64,000 nt of DNA from contig NZ_JANFDG010000026.1 in NCBI RefSeq assembly GCF_024609765.1, forward strand, positions 1 to 64,000, written 5' to 3'. The first letter of the stretch is position 1, and each line of letters begins with the position of its first letter. The notes beneath the pieces are model-generated. The model was not told the origin of the DNA. It searched no databases and worked only from the letters and a program-made list of their open reading frames with translations. Source of the stretch: Shinella pollutisoli (lineage in GTDB: Bacteria; Pseudomonadota; Alphaproteobacteria; Rhizobiales; Rhizobiaceae). A program made the translations under genes and the position numbers. Positions 1 to 11,124 of this stretch are shown here, one piece after another.

Positions 1-1375
1 GTTCCAGCGCTCGATCGTCGGCAGTGACGGCTTCTCCGGCTTCGTCCAGGGGCAGGGCGAGCTCGTCATCTCGAATGCGGACGGCGCTTACGATTTCCTG
101 CCGCAGTTCTATGCGCTTGACGGACGGGACCAGCAGGTGCGCCTGGGGCGCGCCGACCTGCCGTTCCGGCAGTGGCATGTGATCTTTACCGGCACGGCGA
201 CGGATTCGCACATCGACGAGACGGACTTCCGGATCTCGCTGCAGGACTATGGCTACAAGCTCGACGTGCCGCTGCAGACGGCGACCTATGGCGGGGGAGG
301 CGGCGTCGACGGCGGCGCCGACCTTGCGGGCAAGCGTAAGCCGCGGTGTTTCGGCTACGTCTCCAATGCAATGCCCGTGCTGGTGCGCGCGCAGGCGCAG
401 CTCTATCAGGTCAATGACGGGCCGGTGCGAGCGGTCTCGGCCGTCTACGCCAACGGAGCTGCCCTTGGCCATGATGGGGACTATCCGTCAGCTTCGGCGT
501 TGCTCGCCGCGACGATCACCGAGGGGCGCTATGCCACCTGCCTCGCCGAGGGACTGTTTCGCATCCGCTTCCTGCTCGATGGGCAGGTCATCACATGCGA
601 TGTCGAGGGGGACGCAAGCGGATCGGGCTTTGCCGCGACCGTCGGGCAGGTCGTACGCAGGATCCTGTCGCTTGCGACGGTCATCGCCGATCCGGACGGC
701 CTCTACCTGCCGTCCTTCGCGGCCTTCGACGCTGCCTACGGGCGAGACTGCGGCTACTACGCCGACCAGGGTAGCAGCGCGACCGTCTCGGAGGTCCTTT
801 CCCTGCTGGTTGGTTTCGGCGGCTATATAGGCTTCCGGCGGAACGGCAAGCTGCAGATCGCGCGTTTCGCGCGGCCTGTCGGGCCGCCGGCCATGCGCTT
901 CGACGAGACGCATATCCGCGATATCCGCCGGGAGAAGCTGCCCTCGGGGCTTTCCCCGCCGCCGTGGCGCTGGCGTGTCGGCTACGGGCGCAACTGGACC
1001 GTCCAGGACAGCGACGTGGCCGGCTCGGTCTCCGCCGCGCGACGGGCCTTCCTGAAGGAGGAGATTCGCTTCGCGATTGCGGAGAGCAACGGCGTGAGGA
1101 CGAACCATCCCTTCGCGCAGGAGCGCGAGGTGGGCGGCTATCTCCGCAACGAGGCCGACGCGCTTGCGGAGGCGCAGGCGCTGCTCGCCATGCATGCCAC
1201 GTCCGCCTCGCTCTACCGCCTGTCGCTCGACGCGCAACCGTTCGGGCTGGAGATCGGCGACGACGTGTTCGTGGCGTTTCCTCGCTTCGACCTGGCCGCC
1301 GGCAGGCTGCTGACCGTCGTCGAGATCAACGAAAACGCCGCCGAGGATGCGGCCGAAATCGTGGGGTATGGCTGA
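1..1375 (+). CDS. Phage tail-tip / baseplate protein, 5' end missing
   Basis: The frame is open from position 2 to the stop at 1373-1375, so the gene begins before the window; the GTG at 137 is only an internal codon. About 457 residues are visible. The content suits a siphophage tail-tip or host-specificity protein (alternating beta-rich segments, a late stretch on field-independent values such as EIGDDVFVAFPRF near the end). It overlaps the next gene by one base, in keeping with a tail operon. Family assignment is by context and composition; no catalytic motif was seen. Confidence 0.7.
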   Translation, partial: FQRSIVGSDGFSGFVQGQGELVISNADGAYDFLPQFYALDGRDQQVRLGRADLPFRQWHVIFTGTATDSHIDETDFRISLQDYGYKLDVPLQTATYGGGGGVDGGADLAGKRKPRCFGYVSNAMPVLVRAQAQLYQVNDGPVRAVSAVYANGAALGHDGDYPSASALLAATITEGRYATCLAEGLFRIRFLLDGQVITCDVEGDASGSGFAATVGQVVRRILSLATVIADPDGLYLPSFAAFDAAYGRDCGYYADQGSSATVSEVLSLLVGFGGYIGFRRNGKLQIARFARPVGPPAMRFDETHIRDIRREKLPSGLSPPPWRWRVGYGRNWTVQDSDVAGSVSAARRAFLKEEIRFAIAESNGVRTNHPFAQEREVGGYLRNEADALAEAQALLAMHATSASLYRLSLDAQPFGLEIGDDVFVAFPRFDLAAGRLLTVVEINENAAEDAAEIVGYG

Positions 1376-2127
1376 TGCCCGCCGCTGTCGTCTTCGAAAA
1401 TCTGGCGGACGCCGCCTCGGTGCGCGCCTCGTCGAGCATCCTGCTTGCCCAGCCGACGCTGGTGCAGCAGGTCCATGTCGAGCGGCGTTGGCGCGCGCTC
1501 AACAATGTGGCCTGGCTCGTCCTCGACCTCGGCGCGGAGACCCCGATCGACACGGTCGCGGCGATGGGGCTGACGGCGACCGCGGCCCGCGTGCGCGTCT
1601 CAGTGGCCGATCCTTCGGGTGCGGCCGGCGAGCTCTTCGACAGCGGCCAGCTCACGGTGGATCAGGCCTATCTTGCGCTCGTCGTGCTGAGCGAGGCGCC
1701 GGTCTCCGGGCGGTATGTGCGGATCGACCTCTCCAACGAGGGAGCGCCCTATGTCGAGGCCGGACGGGTCTGCATCGGGCTCCGGTCGACCTTCGCCTAC
1801 AATTTCGACTACGGCTGGAGCTACGGCTACGTCGATCCCTCGACGCGCTCGAAGACCCGCGGCGGGCAGACGCAGGTGACGCCGCGCCGGCCCTATCGGA
1901 CGATCGACGTGACCTTCCCGCGCGTGACGGCGGCCGACCGATATTCTTTTGTCGAGACGATCGAGCGTGAGAATGCCCTGCAGCGGGACGTTCTCTTCAC
2001 CACCGATCCTGAAAGCGACAATCTCGCGCGGGACACGATCTGGGGCCTGATGAGCGAAACGACAGCGATCGTCCAGCCCTTCATCGAGGATTTCACCAAG
2101 CAATACCGAATAGAGGAGCGGCGCTGA
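1375..2127 (+). CDS. Phage tail protein, discoidin-like/adhesion type, 250 aa
   Basis: Starts at the ATG overlapping the stop of the preceding gene (TGATG). The protein has a beta-sandwich-like composition with repeated short strands (VAWLVLDLGAETPIDTVAAM, RYVRIDLSN), resembling discoidin/F5-8-type surface-binding modules, and a conserved-looking C-terminal half rich in Tyr and Arg. It lies between the tail-tip protein and a fibre-like protein and overlaps the next ATG (GCTGATGG), so it is probably a distal tail component. Function is inferred from position. Confidence 0.7.
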   Translation: MPAAVVFENLADAASVRASSSILLAQPTLVQQVHVERRWRALNNVAWLVLDLGAETPIDTVAAMGLTATAARVRVSVADPSGAAGELFDSGQLTVDQAYLALVVLSEAPVSGRYVRIDLSNEGAPYVEAGRVCIGLRSTFAYNFDYGWSYGYVDPSTRSKTRGGQTQVTPRRPYRTIDVTFPRVTAADRYSFVETIERENALQRDVLFTTDPESDNLARDTIWGLMSETTAIVQPFIEDFTKQYRIEERR

Positions 2128-3047
2128 TGGCGTTGAGATTTCCTGACATGGTGGCGGAGACCTCCGTCACCACCGGCACGAACGACATGGAGCTCGCCGG
2201 CGCCGTCGCCGGCTTCCGGGCGTATAGCGACGTATTGTCGGACGGCGACACGGTGCCCTATGCGATCTCCTACGGCGACGAATTCGAGACGGGGCTGGGT
2301 ACCTGGAACGAGACGACGGGCCGCCTTGAGCGCACGACCGTGTTCCAGTCGAGCAACAACAACAACAAGGTGTCGTTTTCGTCCGGCACCAAGAAGGTGA
2401 TCGTCGGCCCTCTCGGCAGGCACATCAATCCGGGCCTCGCCAGCAAGTCGGCCGACTACACGGTGGTTGCGGCCGACTTCGGCGCCGTCATCGCCGTCGA
2501 CGCAAGCGGAGCGGCGCGCACCGTCACATTGCCGCCGGCCGCAACGGCTGGTGCAGGCTTCAGGATCGTCGTCAAGAAAACCGACGGCTCGTTCAACACC
2601 GTGACGATCGTTGCCGACGGTTCGGAAACCATCGATGGCGCGGCGACCTTTGTCCTGCGCCTGCCTAACCAGAGCGTCACTCTGATCTGCGACAGCACGA
2701 AATGGTATGTCCTCGATGAGGCCGGGACGGAGTATCGCGGCAGCAACGGCAACGGCTCCTACGTACGCTACGCCTCCGGCGTGCAGAAGTGCTGGGGGAC
2801 GATCACATTCACCGGCGGAGATACGGCTACCGTGTCGGCCACGTGGAACTATCCGGCGCCGTTCTCGGCCGCGCCGTTCTCGACGTTCCGGTCAACCGCA
2901 GCGCCAGCCGCCGGCGCCCGTGAGCGTTCGTATTGGGGCAATGCGCCCGGAACGTCGAGCAGCTTGTTCGCCATGTCGATGAACGCAAACTTTCCGAGCG
3001 GCTTCTCCGAAACGGCCGTCTGCTCTGCAGAAGGGGTGTGGTTCTGA
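2127..3047 (+). CDS. Phage tail fibre-like protein, 306 aa
   Basis: Residues 1-95 (pattern VAETSVTTGTND, SYGDEFETGLGTW, FQSSNNNNKVSF) form the N-terminal module often seen in tail proteins of rhizobial and rhodobacterial siphophages. The rest is Gly/Ser/Thr-rich beta structure, expected of a receptor-binding or fibre protein. Start and stop overlap the neighbours by one to four bases. Family memory supports a tail role; the receptor is unknown. Confidence 0.75.
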   Translation: MALRFPDMVAETSVTTGTNDMELAGAVAGFRAYSDVLSDGDTVPYAISYGDEFETGLGTWNETTGRLERTTVFQSSNNNNKVSFSSGTKKVIVGPLGRHINPGLASKSADYTVVAADFGAVIAVDASGAARTVTLPPAATAGAGFRIVVKKTDGSFNTVTIVADGSETIDGAATFVLRLPNQSVTLICDSTKWYVLDEAGTEYRGSNGNGSYVRYASGVQKCWGTITFTGGDTATVSATWNYPAPFSAAPFSTFRSTAAPAAGARERSYWGNAPGTSSSLFAMSMNANFPSGFSETAVCSAEGVWF

Positions 3048-3340
3048 TGATTATCTCTTTCTCCCCGGCCATCATGGACGGCGTTCTGGCGGTCACCAGG
3101 TCCGGCGACGCGCTGACCATCGATGGCGAGGCATACGATTTTTCCACGCTGCCCGATGGCGCGACGATCCCGGCCGGTGAGGTGCCGTCCGACTGGATCA
3201 CCGGCCCGGTCGAGCGGATCGACGGCGATCTGCACCTCACGCTGCTGCTGCCTTGTCGCTACGACGCGCCGCACGAGAGGCTCTATCCGCAACCCATCGT
3301 CGATCCGGCCGACGGTCCGATCGTGTTCCCGGGAGATTGA
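3047..3340 (+). CDS. Small phage tail-associated protein, 97 aa
   Basis: ATG at 3047 overlaps the stop of the fibre-like gene (TGATGATT). The 97-residue protein is acidic, has no Cys and no membrane segment, and contains LPDGATIPAGEVPSDWITGP, a pattern I associate with small proteins found just after tail fibres in alphaproteobacterial phages. It may be a fibre chaperone or accessory, but I cannot name a family. Confidence 0.6.
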   Translation: MIISFSPAIMDGVLAVTRSGDALTIDGEAYDFSTLPDGATIPAGEVPSDWITGPVERIDGDLHLTLLLPCRYDAPHERLYPQPIVDPADGPIVFPGD

Positions 3341-3342
3341 TC

Positions 3343-3678
3343 ATGTGGACTGTTGATCCTGCAAAAATCATCACCGCCGAGGCCAAGGCCGCCGCTGCCA
3401 CCGCGGCAACCCTGCACGCCTTTGAGGAGGCCATCCAGGCGCACGTCGACGCCACGGCGCGAGAGCGGACGTTTCGCGACGGCGTGACGCTCGCCTCCTA
3501 TGTCGCCTCGACCAATCCGCAATGGGCGGCCGAGGCGCAGGCGTTCGTCGCCTGGCGGGACGGCATCTGGGCGTACGCCTACGGCGAACTCGCGAAGGTG
3601 CAGGACGGTATTCGCGAGCAGCCGGCCATCGAGGACTTCCTGACGGAGTTGCCGGCCATCGTGTGGCCGACGGCCTGA
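3343..3678 (+). CDS. Small phage protein, fibre-assembly-like, 111 aa
   Basis: ATG lies two bases after the preceding stop. The N-terminus is Ala-rich and helical; the C-terminal half carries Trp residues in the pattern WAAEAQAFVAWRDGIWAYAY, similar to the C-terminal part of DUF4376/fibre-assembly proteins of phages. Last gene of the tail operon before a structured 130-bp spacer and the endolysin. Function is inferred. Confidence 0.6.
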   Translation: MWTVDPAKIITAEAKAAAATAATLHAFEEAIQAHVDATARERTFRDGVTLASYVASTNPQWAAEAQAFVAWRDGIWAYAYGELAKVQDGIREQPAIEDFLTELPAIVWPTA

Positions 3679-3687
3679 AACGAATGA

Positions 3688-3754
3688 GACCCGGGAGCGC
3701 CTCGTACGCTCGACCGGGTCCCCCTCACGGTCACTGGAGGGTGCTGTGACCGTG
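3688..3754 (+). promoter_or_regulatory. Two hairpins upstream of the endolysin
   Basis: GACCCGG/GAGCG at 3688-3699 can pair with CGCTC/CCGGGTC at 3708-3720 with a small bulge. CACGGTCAC at 3726-3734 is a perfect 9-bp inverted repeat with GTGACCGTG at 3746-3754. Neither is followed by a T-run, so a simple rho-independent terminator is unlikely. The pair lies between the tail operon and the lysis genes, where control of lysis timing would be expected. Confidence 0.45.
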
Positions 3755-3805
3755 CCGGCGTAACGGCCGGACGGCATTTCTGTTCCAACACCAAAGGACA
3801 TCACC

Positions 3806-4633
3806 ATGAACCGCGCAGCATTTTATGCCAGCGTGCGCTCCCGCACGTCTGGGGTCTTCGGCACGTCTCTATCTGAGGGGCAGGTAGATGGCACCGAGGC
3901 CATCCTGAATGAAGCGGAGAGGAGAGGGACGTCGCTGAAGCAACTCGCCTACATCCTCGCCACGGCCTACCACGAGTCCGCCCACACCATGCAGGCGGTG
4001 CGGGAAACGCTGGCCAAGACCGATGACGGCGCGATCAACGCGCTGGATAAGGCGTGGAAGGCCGGGAAGCTCAAGTGGGTGAAGACGCCTTACTGGCGCA
4101 AGGACGCGGAGGGCAAGTCGTGGTTCGGCCGCGGTCTCGTCCAGATCACCCACAAGGCGAACTACCAGAAGCTGGGCCTCATCATCGGCGTTGATCTCGT
4201 CAAGGACCCGTCCAAGGCGCTCGACCTCGGGACGGCCGTCCAGATCCTGTTCGAGGGCATGGAGCTTGGCAGCTTCACGGGTAAGAGCCTTCGCGACTAC
4301 ATCGTGGACGGCCGCGCCGACTACGAGGGTGCCCGCCGCATCGTCAACGGCACGGATAAGGCCGCGCTGATCGCTGGTTACGCACGAGCCTTCGAGAAGG
4401 CGTTGACGGACGCCGGCTACAAGGCCGTGAAACCGGCTGCCCCCGGCGCTGAACCGACTTCAGCGCCGCCTACGCCCGTCACACAGGTCGCTCCAGCGCC
4501 GGCCATCCCCGCCGTGCAGCCCACACCAGAGCCGCCGGCCACCCCCGCCACCATCGAGCAAGGACCGGTTCCGTCCGGCAACTGGCTCTCCGCCTTCTTC
4601 ATCAAGCTCGCCAACCTCCTGAAAGGAGCATGA
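3806..4633 (+). CDS. Phage endolysin, glycoside hydrolase family 19 (chitinase/lysozyme-like), 275 aa
   Basis: Cleaves peptidoglycan at the end of the lytic cycle. Residues 1-200 form a GH19-like domain: a helix with the catalytic-type Glu in AYHESAH (E57), then FGRGLVQIT at about 108-116, the conserved substrate-cleft motif of the family. Residues about 205-260 are a Pro/Ala linker, and the C-terminus (WLSAFFIKLANLL) is amphipathic or membrane-seeking. No signal peptide is visible, so export would need a holin; candidates follow immediately. The start has AAAGGACATCACC upstream. Confidence 0.88.
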   Translation: MNRAAFYASVRSRTSGVFGTSLSEGQVDGTEAILNEAERRGTSLKQLAYILATAYHESAHTMQAVRETLAKTDDGAINALDKAWKAGKLKWVKTPYWRKDAEGKSWFGRGLVQITHKANYQKLGLIIGVDLVKDPSKALDLGTAVQILFEGMELGSFTGKSLRDYIVDGRADYEGARRIVNGTDKAALIAGYARAFEKALTDAGYKAVKPAAPGAEPTSAPPTPVTQVAPAPAIPAVQPTPEPPATPATIEQGPVPSGNWLSAFFIKLANLLKGA

Positions 4634-4635
4634 CC

Positions 4636-4800
4636 ATGGGAAACTACGAGCAACTCATCCGCATCGCCCTCTACACCGTCGGCGGCTTTGTCCTCGGTGA
4701 CGGGATCGCCAACAGCGCAGAGTACCAGGCGGCCGTGGGTGGCCTGATCCATGTCGTCACCTTCGCGTGGTGGCTCTACCGGAACCGCAGGGCGGCATGA
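4636..4800 (+). CDS. Putative holin, Pam3-gp28-like, 54 aa
   Basis: Starts three bases after the endolysin stop with GAAAGGAG as ribosome site. The 54-residue protein has two hydrophobic segments (LIRIALYTVGGFVLG and GGLIHVVTFAWWLY) and a basic tail (RNRRAA), the size and layout of small phage holins. Adjacent position to an endolysin supports a role in membrane permeabilisation at lysis. Not confirmed by homology. Confidence 0.65.
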   Translation: MGNYEQLIRIALYTVGGFVLGDGIANSAEYQAAVGGLIHVVTFAWWLYRNRRAA

Positions 4801-4862
4801 TCTCGCCTCACATCCTCTTCGCGGTGGCCTGGATCACGGCCGCCGCTTCCCTTCTCCTGTGA
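4797..4862 (+). CDS. Micro-ORF, single hydrophobic segment, 21 aa
   Basis: Its ATG overlaps the stop of the holin-like gene (ATGA at 4797-4800), and the 21 codons encode one membrane-like stretch (HILFAVAWITAAASLLL). Position in the lysis cassette and translational coupling suggest a real peptide, perhaps a lysis accessory, but so short a frame could be chance. Confidence 0.35.
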   Translation: MISPHILFAVAWITAAASLLL

Positions 4863-4869
4863 GGCCAGC

Positions 4870-5112
4870 ATGAAAGACCAAGCAGAACCCGTACGCGCAA
4901 TGGCCGAACTTCCCGAGGCGACAAGGGAGTTCTTGGCGCGCCTCCGGCCTGAGGATCTGCAAACCCTCGAAAACGGCCTGCGCCTCATCAACTCCGTCCT
5001 GACCGTGGGCAAGTTCGTCAAATGGCTGGTGGTTGGCATCCTCGGCCTGGTGGTCGGGGTCCAGATGTTCTGGGATTCCGTGGTCAAGCTATATGGATGG
5101 GTGAGAGGGTAG
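4870..5112 (+). CDS. Small phage membrane protein, 80 aa
   Basis: Preceded by GAGG at 4860-4863. Residues 1-45 are soluble and charged; residues about 50-70 form a membrane segment (FVKWLVVGILGLVVGVQMF) followed by a short tail. The N-out or N-in topology cannot be decided. As the last gene of the lysis block it may be a holin, antiholin or superinfection-type protein. Confidence 0.65.
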   Translation: MKDQAEPVRAMAELPEATREFLARLRPEDLQTLENGLRLINSVLTVGKFVKWLVVGILGLVVGVQMFWDSVVKLYGWVRG

Positions 5113-5152
5113 GGTCGATCTCGCCTCTGAGGAGAGGAGCCGCCGGCCGCCA

Positions 5153-5398
5153 TCACCTCCGCCTAACAAGGTTGCTCGACATCGGCCCCTCAAATATCGG
5201 CGACACGATGCTGTGCCCGAGCCCTCCGCATTGGCTACACCGGAACTTCACGCCAATGGCTTTCCCCTCCGGCGGGAATTTCGTCAGATCTAGCTCGACA
5301 CTGCGATTGCATGGCGTGCAATAGACTGTGACACGCATTCGCAGCGCTATCATCCCAGCCCAGGTGGAGTTCGACGTGTGCTTACGTTCTTCGGACAT
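5153..5398 (-). CDS. Small zinc-ribbon protein, 81 aa
   Basis: Antisense to the prophage block. Two CxxC knuckles (CTPC near residue 27 and CSQC near 53) in the arrangement YCTPCNRSVELDLTKFPPEG...KFRCSQCG match small zinc-ribbon proteins common in rhizobia. The ATG at 5398 has GGAG seven bases upstream; a second in-frame ATG exists at 5353. Function unknown. It may be host or the last gene of the prophage. Confidence 0.6.
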   Translation of the reverse strand: MSEERKHTSNSTWAGMIALRMRVTVYCTPCNRSVELDLTKFPPEGKAIGVKFRCSQCGGLGHSIVSPIFEGPMSSNLVRRR

Positions 5399-5645
5399 GC
5401 GGCTTCTCCAACACGAAGGCCGCACCCTTCGTTCTCTATGTGTTCACGTTCCCCTGTGGGGTAGATGATCCGGGTAAGAGGAAGAGTCAAGGGGTGAACG
5501 GCTAGAGAACAGCGCTGTGTCGCTGGTGTGTCGCCAACCGAATATCGTTCGCGCATCGTTCTGCATGAACTTGCAGAATCTCACAGCTATCTCATTTTCC
5601 CTATTGCCAGATTTCCGGCGCTTCCGTATATGCGGCGGCGGGACA

Positions 5646-5683
5646 CCCTTCCCCAACGAAGGGCTTTCTATCTGGAAGGATAG
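5646..5683 (+). ncRNA. serC-type RNA leader (two hairpins before serC)
   Basis: CCCTTC (5646-5651) pairs with GAAGGG (5658-5663), and CTATC (5668-5672) with GATAG (5679-5683); the second hairpin ends five bases before the serC ATG. Two short stems directly before serC in an alphaproteobacterium is the layout of the described serC RNA motif, a cis-regulatory element of unknown ligand. The conserved 5' part probably starts near 5630 (GGCGGCGGGACA). Call made from memory of the motif. Confidence 0.6.
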
Positions 5684-5688
5684 CCATC

Positions 5689-6870
<1,182 letters not shown>

Positions 6871-6948
6871 TCTTTCGCGACCGGCTTCGTCCCCGGGGCG
6901 AAGCCACCTTTGATCTCATCTTCCAGGACTTATTGAAGGAGGCCTATC

Positions 6949-8544
6949 GTGGCACCTCGCGTACTCGTATCCGACGAACTCTCGGAAACCGCCGTCCAGA
7001 TTTTTCGCGATCGCGGCGTCGAAGTAGACTTCCAGCCGAAGCTCGGCAAGGACAAGGAAAAGCTCGCCGAGATCATCGGCAATTATGACGGCCTCGCCAT
7101 CCGTTCCGCCACCAAGGTCACGGAGAAGCTGATCGCCGCGGCGAAGAACCTCAAGGTCGTCGGCCGCGCCGGCATCGGCGTCGACAATGTCGACATCCCG
7201 GCCGCCTCGCGCCGCGGCATCATCGTCATGAACACGCCCTTCGGCAACTCGATCACCACGGCGGAGCACGCCATCGCGCTGATGTTCGCCGTCGCCCGCC
7301 AGCTTCCCGCCGCAGACAGCTCCACCCAGGCCGGCAAGTGGGAGAAGTCGAAGTTCATGGGCGTCGAGATCACCGGCAAGACGCTCGGCGTCATCGGTGC
7401 CGGCAACATCGGCTCGATCGTCTGCGCGCGCGCCATCGGCTTGAAGATGCACGTCATCGCCTTCGATCCGTTCCTGTCGAAGGAGCGCGCCGAGGAGATG
7501 GGCATCACCAAGGTCGAGCTCGACGAACTGCTGGCGCAGGCCGATTTCATCACGCTGCACGTGCCGCTCACCGACAAGACGCGCAACATCCTGTCGGCCG
7601 AGGCGCTGGCGAAGACCAAGCCCGGTGTGCGCATCGTCAACTGCGCGCGCGGCGGCCTCGTCGACGAGAAGGCGCTCGCCGATGCCATCAGGTCGGGCCA
7701 CGTCGCCGGCGCCGGCTTCGACGTGTTCGAGGTCGAGCCCGCCACCGACAGCCCGCTCTTCGGCCTGCCGAACGTCGTCTGCACGCCGCATCTCGGCGCA
7801 TCCACCACGGAGGCGCAGGAGAACGTCGCGCTGCAGGTCGCCGAACAGATGTCGGACTATCTCGTCAAGGGCGCTGTCTCCAACGCCATCAACATGCCGT
7901 CGATCACGGCGGAGGAGGCGCCGATCCTGAGGCCCTTCATCCGGCTCGCCGACGTGCTCGGCGCCTTCGTCGGCCAGGTCACGGAGAGCGCGATCAAGGA
8001 GATCGAGATCCTCTACGACGGTGCGACCGCGGCGATGAACACCAAGGCGCTGACGAGCGCGGTGCTGGCAGGGCTCATCCGCCCGCAGGTGGCGGACGTC
8101 AACATGGTCTCGGCGCCGGTGATGATCAAGGAAAAGGGCATCATCCTCTCCGAGGTCAAGCGCGACAAGTCGGGCGTCTTCGACGGCTACATCCGCCTCA
8201 CCGTGAAGACGGCGAACCAGACCCGCTCGGTCGCCGGCACCGTCTTCTCCGACGGCAAGCCGCGCTTCATCCAGATCAAGGGCATCAACCTCGACGCCGA
8301 CGTCGGCAGCCACATGGTCTACATCACCAACACCGACGTGCCCGGCATGATCGGCTTCATCGGCACCATGCTCGGCGAGGCGAAGGTCAACATCGCCAAC
8401 TTCCAGCTCGGCCGCGAGAAGGAAGGCGGCGACGCGATCGCGCTCCTCTATGTCGACGGCCCGGTGTCGGAAGAGGTGCTCGCCAGGCTGCGCGAGAACC
8501 CGGCGATCCGCCAGGTGAAGTCGCTGGTCTTCAACGTCGACTGA
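6949..8544 (+). CDS. serA: D-3-phosphoglycerate dehydrogenase
   Basis: Catalyses the first committed step of serine synthesis, 3-phosphoglycerate to 3-phosphohydroxypyruvate with NAD. 531 aa, the long form with catalytic, intervening and ACT regions. Rossmann motif GAGNIG at 150-155; catalytic Arg/Glu/His region seen as CARGGLVDE and TPHLGAST (H281). The C-terminal about 80 residues (DVPGMIGFIGTMLGE) form an ACT domain, the usual serine-feedback site. GTG start with GAAGGAGG seven bases upstream (6935-6942). Confidence 0.95.
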   Translation: MAPRVLVSDELSETAVQIFRDRGVEVDFQPKLGKDKEKLAEIIGNYDGLAIRSATKVTEKLIAAAKNLKVVGRAGIGVDNVDIPAASRRGIIVMNTPFGNSITTAEHAIALMFAVARQLPAADSSTQAGKWEKSKFMGVEITGKTLGVIGAGNIGSIVCARAIGLKMHVIAFDPFLSKERAEEMGITKVELDELLAQADFITLHVPLTDKTRNILSAEALAKTKPGVRIVNCARGGLVDEKALADAIRSGHVAGAGFDVFEVEPATDSPLFGLPNVVCTPHLGASTTEAQENVALQVAEQMSDYLVKGAVSNAINMPSITAEEAPILRPFIRLADVLGAFVGQVTESAIKEIEILYDGATAAMNTKALTSAVLAGLIRPQVADVNMVSAPVMIKEKGIILSEVKRDKSGVFDGYIRLTVKTANQTRSVAGTVFSDGKPRFIQIKGINLDADVGSHMVYITNTDVPGMIGFIGTMLGEAKVNIANFQLGREKEGGDAIALLYVDGPVSEEVLARLRENPAIRQVKSLVFNVD

Positions 8545-8632
8545 GCAACTCCCGGACAGGCGGGAGCCGGTATTCCGCGGGGAATTGCGGGAAACAAATA
8601 CGCGTTCGTCCTCCCAAGACGGAAGATGCGAG

Positions 8633-8658
8633 GGCCCGTCCGGTCTGCCGGGCGGGCC
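8633..8658. terminator. Terminator between serA and the EamA transporter
   Basis: GGCCCGTCCGG (8633-8643) pairs with CCGGGCGGGCC (8648-8658), one G-T wobble, loop of four. It is placed between two convergent genes and can serve both strands. The T-run is weak (TTCG). Confidence 0.6.
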
Positions 8659-8662
8659 TTCG

Positions 8663-9553
8663 TCATCGCGCCGTCTTCGGCCGCCCCCATTCCGCCACCG
8701 CGATGCCGCCGAGCACGAGGACGAGCGCGATGACGTGGAACATGTGGAGCGTCTCGCCGATCATCAGCACCGAGAGCAGCGTGCCGAAGACGGGGATCGC
8801 GTTGATGAAGAGGCCCGCGCGGTTGGCGCCGATCAGCTCGACGCCGCGCACATAGAAGATCTGCGAGATCAGAGACGGGAAGAGGCCCGCATAGAGCACG
8901 ACGAGCCAGCCGGTCGCGTCGGGGTATATCACGTCGCCGCGGGCTATCTCCCAGGCGAGCAGCGGCAGGGCGCTGATGAGCGCGCCGAAGGCGGGCGCGG
9001 CGATGAAGCTCTGCCAGTGGATGGCCGGCTTCCAGCGCAGCGAGATCGTGTAGAGGGCGTAGACCACGGCGGCGACGAGCATCAACGCATCGCCGAAATT
9101 GAGCTCGAGGTTGCGCAATGCCGAGAAATCGCCATGAGAGGCGGTTAACAGCACGCCGACGAAGGTGATCGTGAAGCCCGCGACCTGCGCGAGCGAGGCC
9201 TGCACGCGGAAGAGCAAGAAGTTGAAGACGAAGATCAGCATCGGGATGCCGGCCTGCACGATGACGGAATTGATGGCGCTGGTGTAGTTGAGCGCCGAGT
9301 AGAGAAGCGCGTTGAAGCCGGTGAAGCCGGCCGCGCCGTAGAGGAAGAGCAGCAGCCAGTGGCGGCGGATCTCGGTCCAGTCACGCCGCACCTGCGGCAT
9401 CATGAAGGCGAGGATCACGAGCAGTGCCGCGGCCCATCGCAGCGTCGTCAGCGCCAACGGGCTGATATGGCCGACGGCGATCTTGCCGGCGACGGCGTTC
9501 GCGCCCCAGAAGAGCATGGTGACGGTGAGATAGGCATAGGCTCTTCTGTTCAC
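8663..9553 (-). CDS. EamA/DMT-superfamily transporter, 296 aa
   Basis: Inner-membrane drug/metabolite transporter; substrate not predictable. About ten hydrophobic segments in two similar halves, each an EamA domain. The first opens with [20 protein letters not shown] and ends near 140; the second ([15 protein letters not shown] to [14 protein letters not shown]) contains the usual Pro-Val-x-x-x-L end-of-domain pattern ([11 protein letters not shown]). GTG start. The gene is convergent with serA and divergent from purA. Confidence 0.85.
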   Translation of the reverse strand: MNRRAYAYLTVTMLFWGANAVAGKIAVGHISPLALTTLRWAAALLVILAFMMPQVRRDWTEIRRHWLLLFLYGAAGFTGFNALLYSALNYTSAINSVIVQAGIPMLIFVFNFLLFRVQASLAQVAGFTITFVGVLLTASHGDFSALRNLELNFGDALMLVAAVVYALYTISLRWKPAIHWQSFIAAPAFGALISALPLLAWEIARGDVIYPDATGWLVVLYAGLFPSLISQIFYVRGVELIGANRAGLFINAIPVFGTLLSVLMIGETLHMFHVIALVLVLGGIAVAEWGRPKTAR

Positions 9554-9750
9554 GGCGGATCATCCGGAGAAGGCAAGGTTGCGCAGGGCGCGCTGGCGGG
9601 CCGCGCCACATAGGCCCAAAAACGGCGGAATGTCATGCAAAAAGAAAAGATGGCTTGCCGGACGGAGTCGCTTTCCCGGGAGCAACACAGTATAGATGCG
9701 CGGGTTTGTGTCAGGCGCACGGCGATGTGCGCGAAAACGGGAAAGACGAA

Positions 9751-11055
<1,305 letters not shown>

Positions 11056-11124
11056 TCTCAAGCTCAACACCAGTTCCGTGCCCTATCCCAGCAGAAAGAC
11101 GGCCGGACACGACGGAAAGTTCTG

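Larger units (their letters stand above)
1..5112 (+). mobile_element. Siphophage-like prophage, downstream (tail/lysis) end, partial
   Basis: A co-directional block of overlapping phage genes (tail-tip protein, fibre-like proteins, endolysin, small membrane proteins) ends at about 5112, next to host serC. Five tail genes are packed with ATGA-type overlaps or tiny gaps, as in a late phage operon. It is not related in layout to the Mu-like prophage on the other side of the core genes. The upstream end is outside the window and no attachment repeat was identified, so the right boundary (5113-5640) is approximate. It could be an intact prophage or a remnant. Confidence 0.75.

Noticed and set aside
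9655-9750. N-terminal extension of purA
   Set aside because: The extension is not PurA-like; ATG 9751 gives the conserved start.
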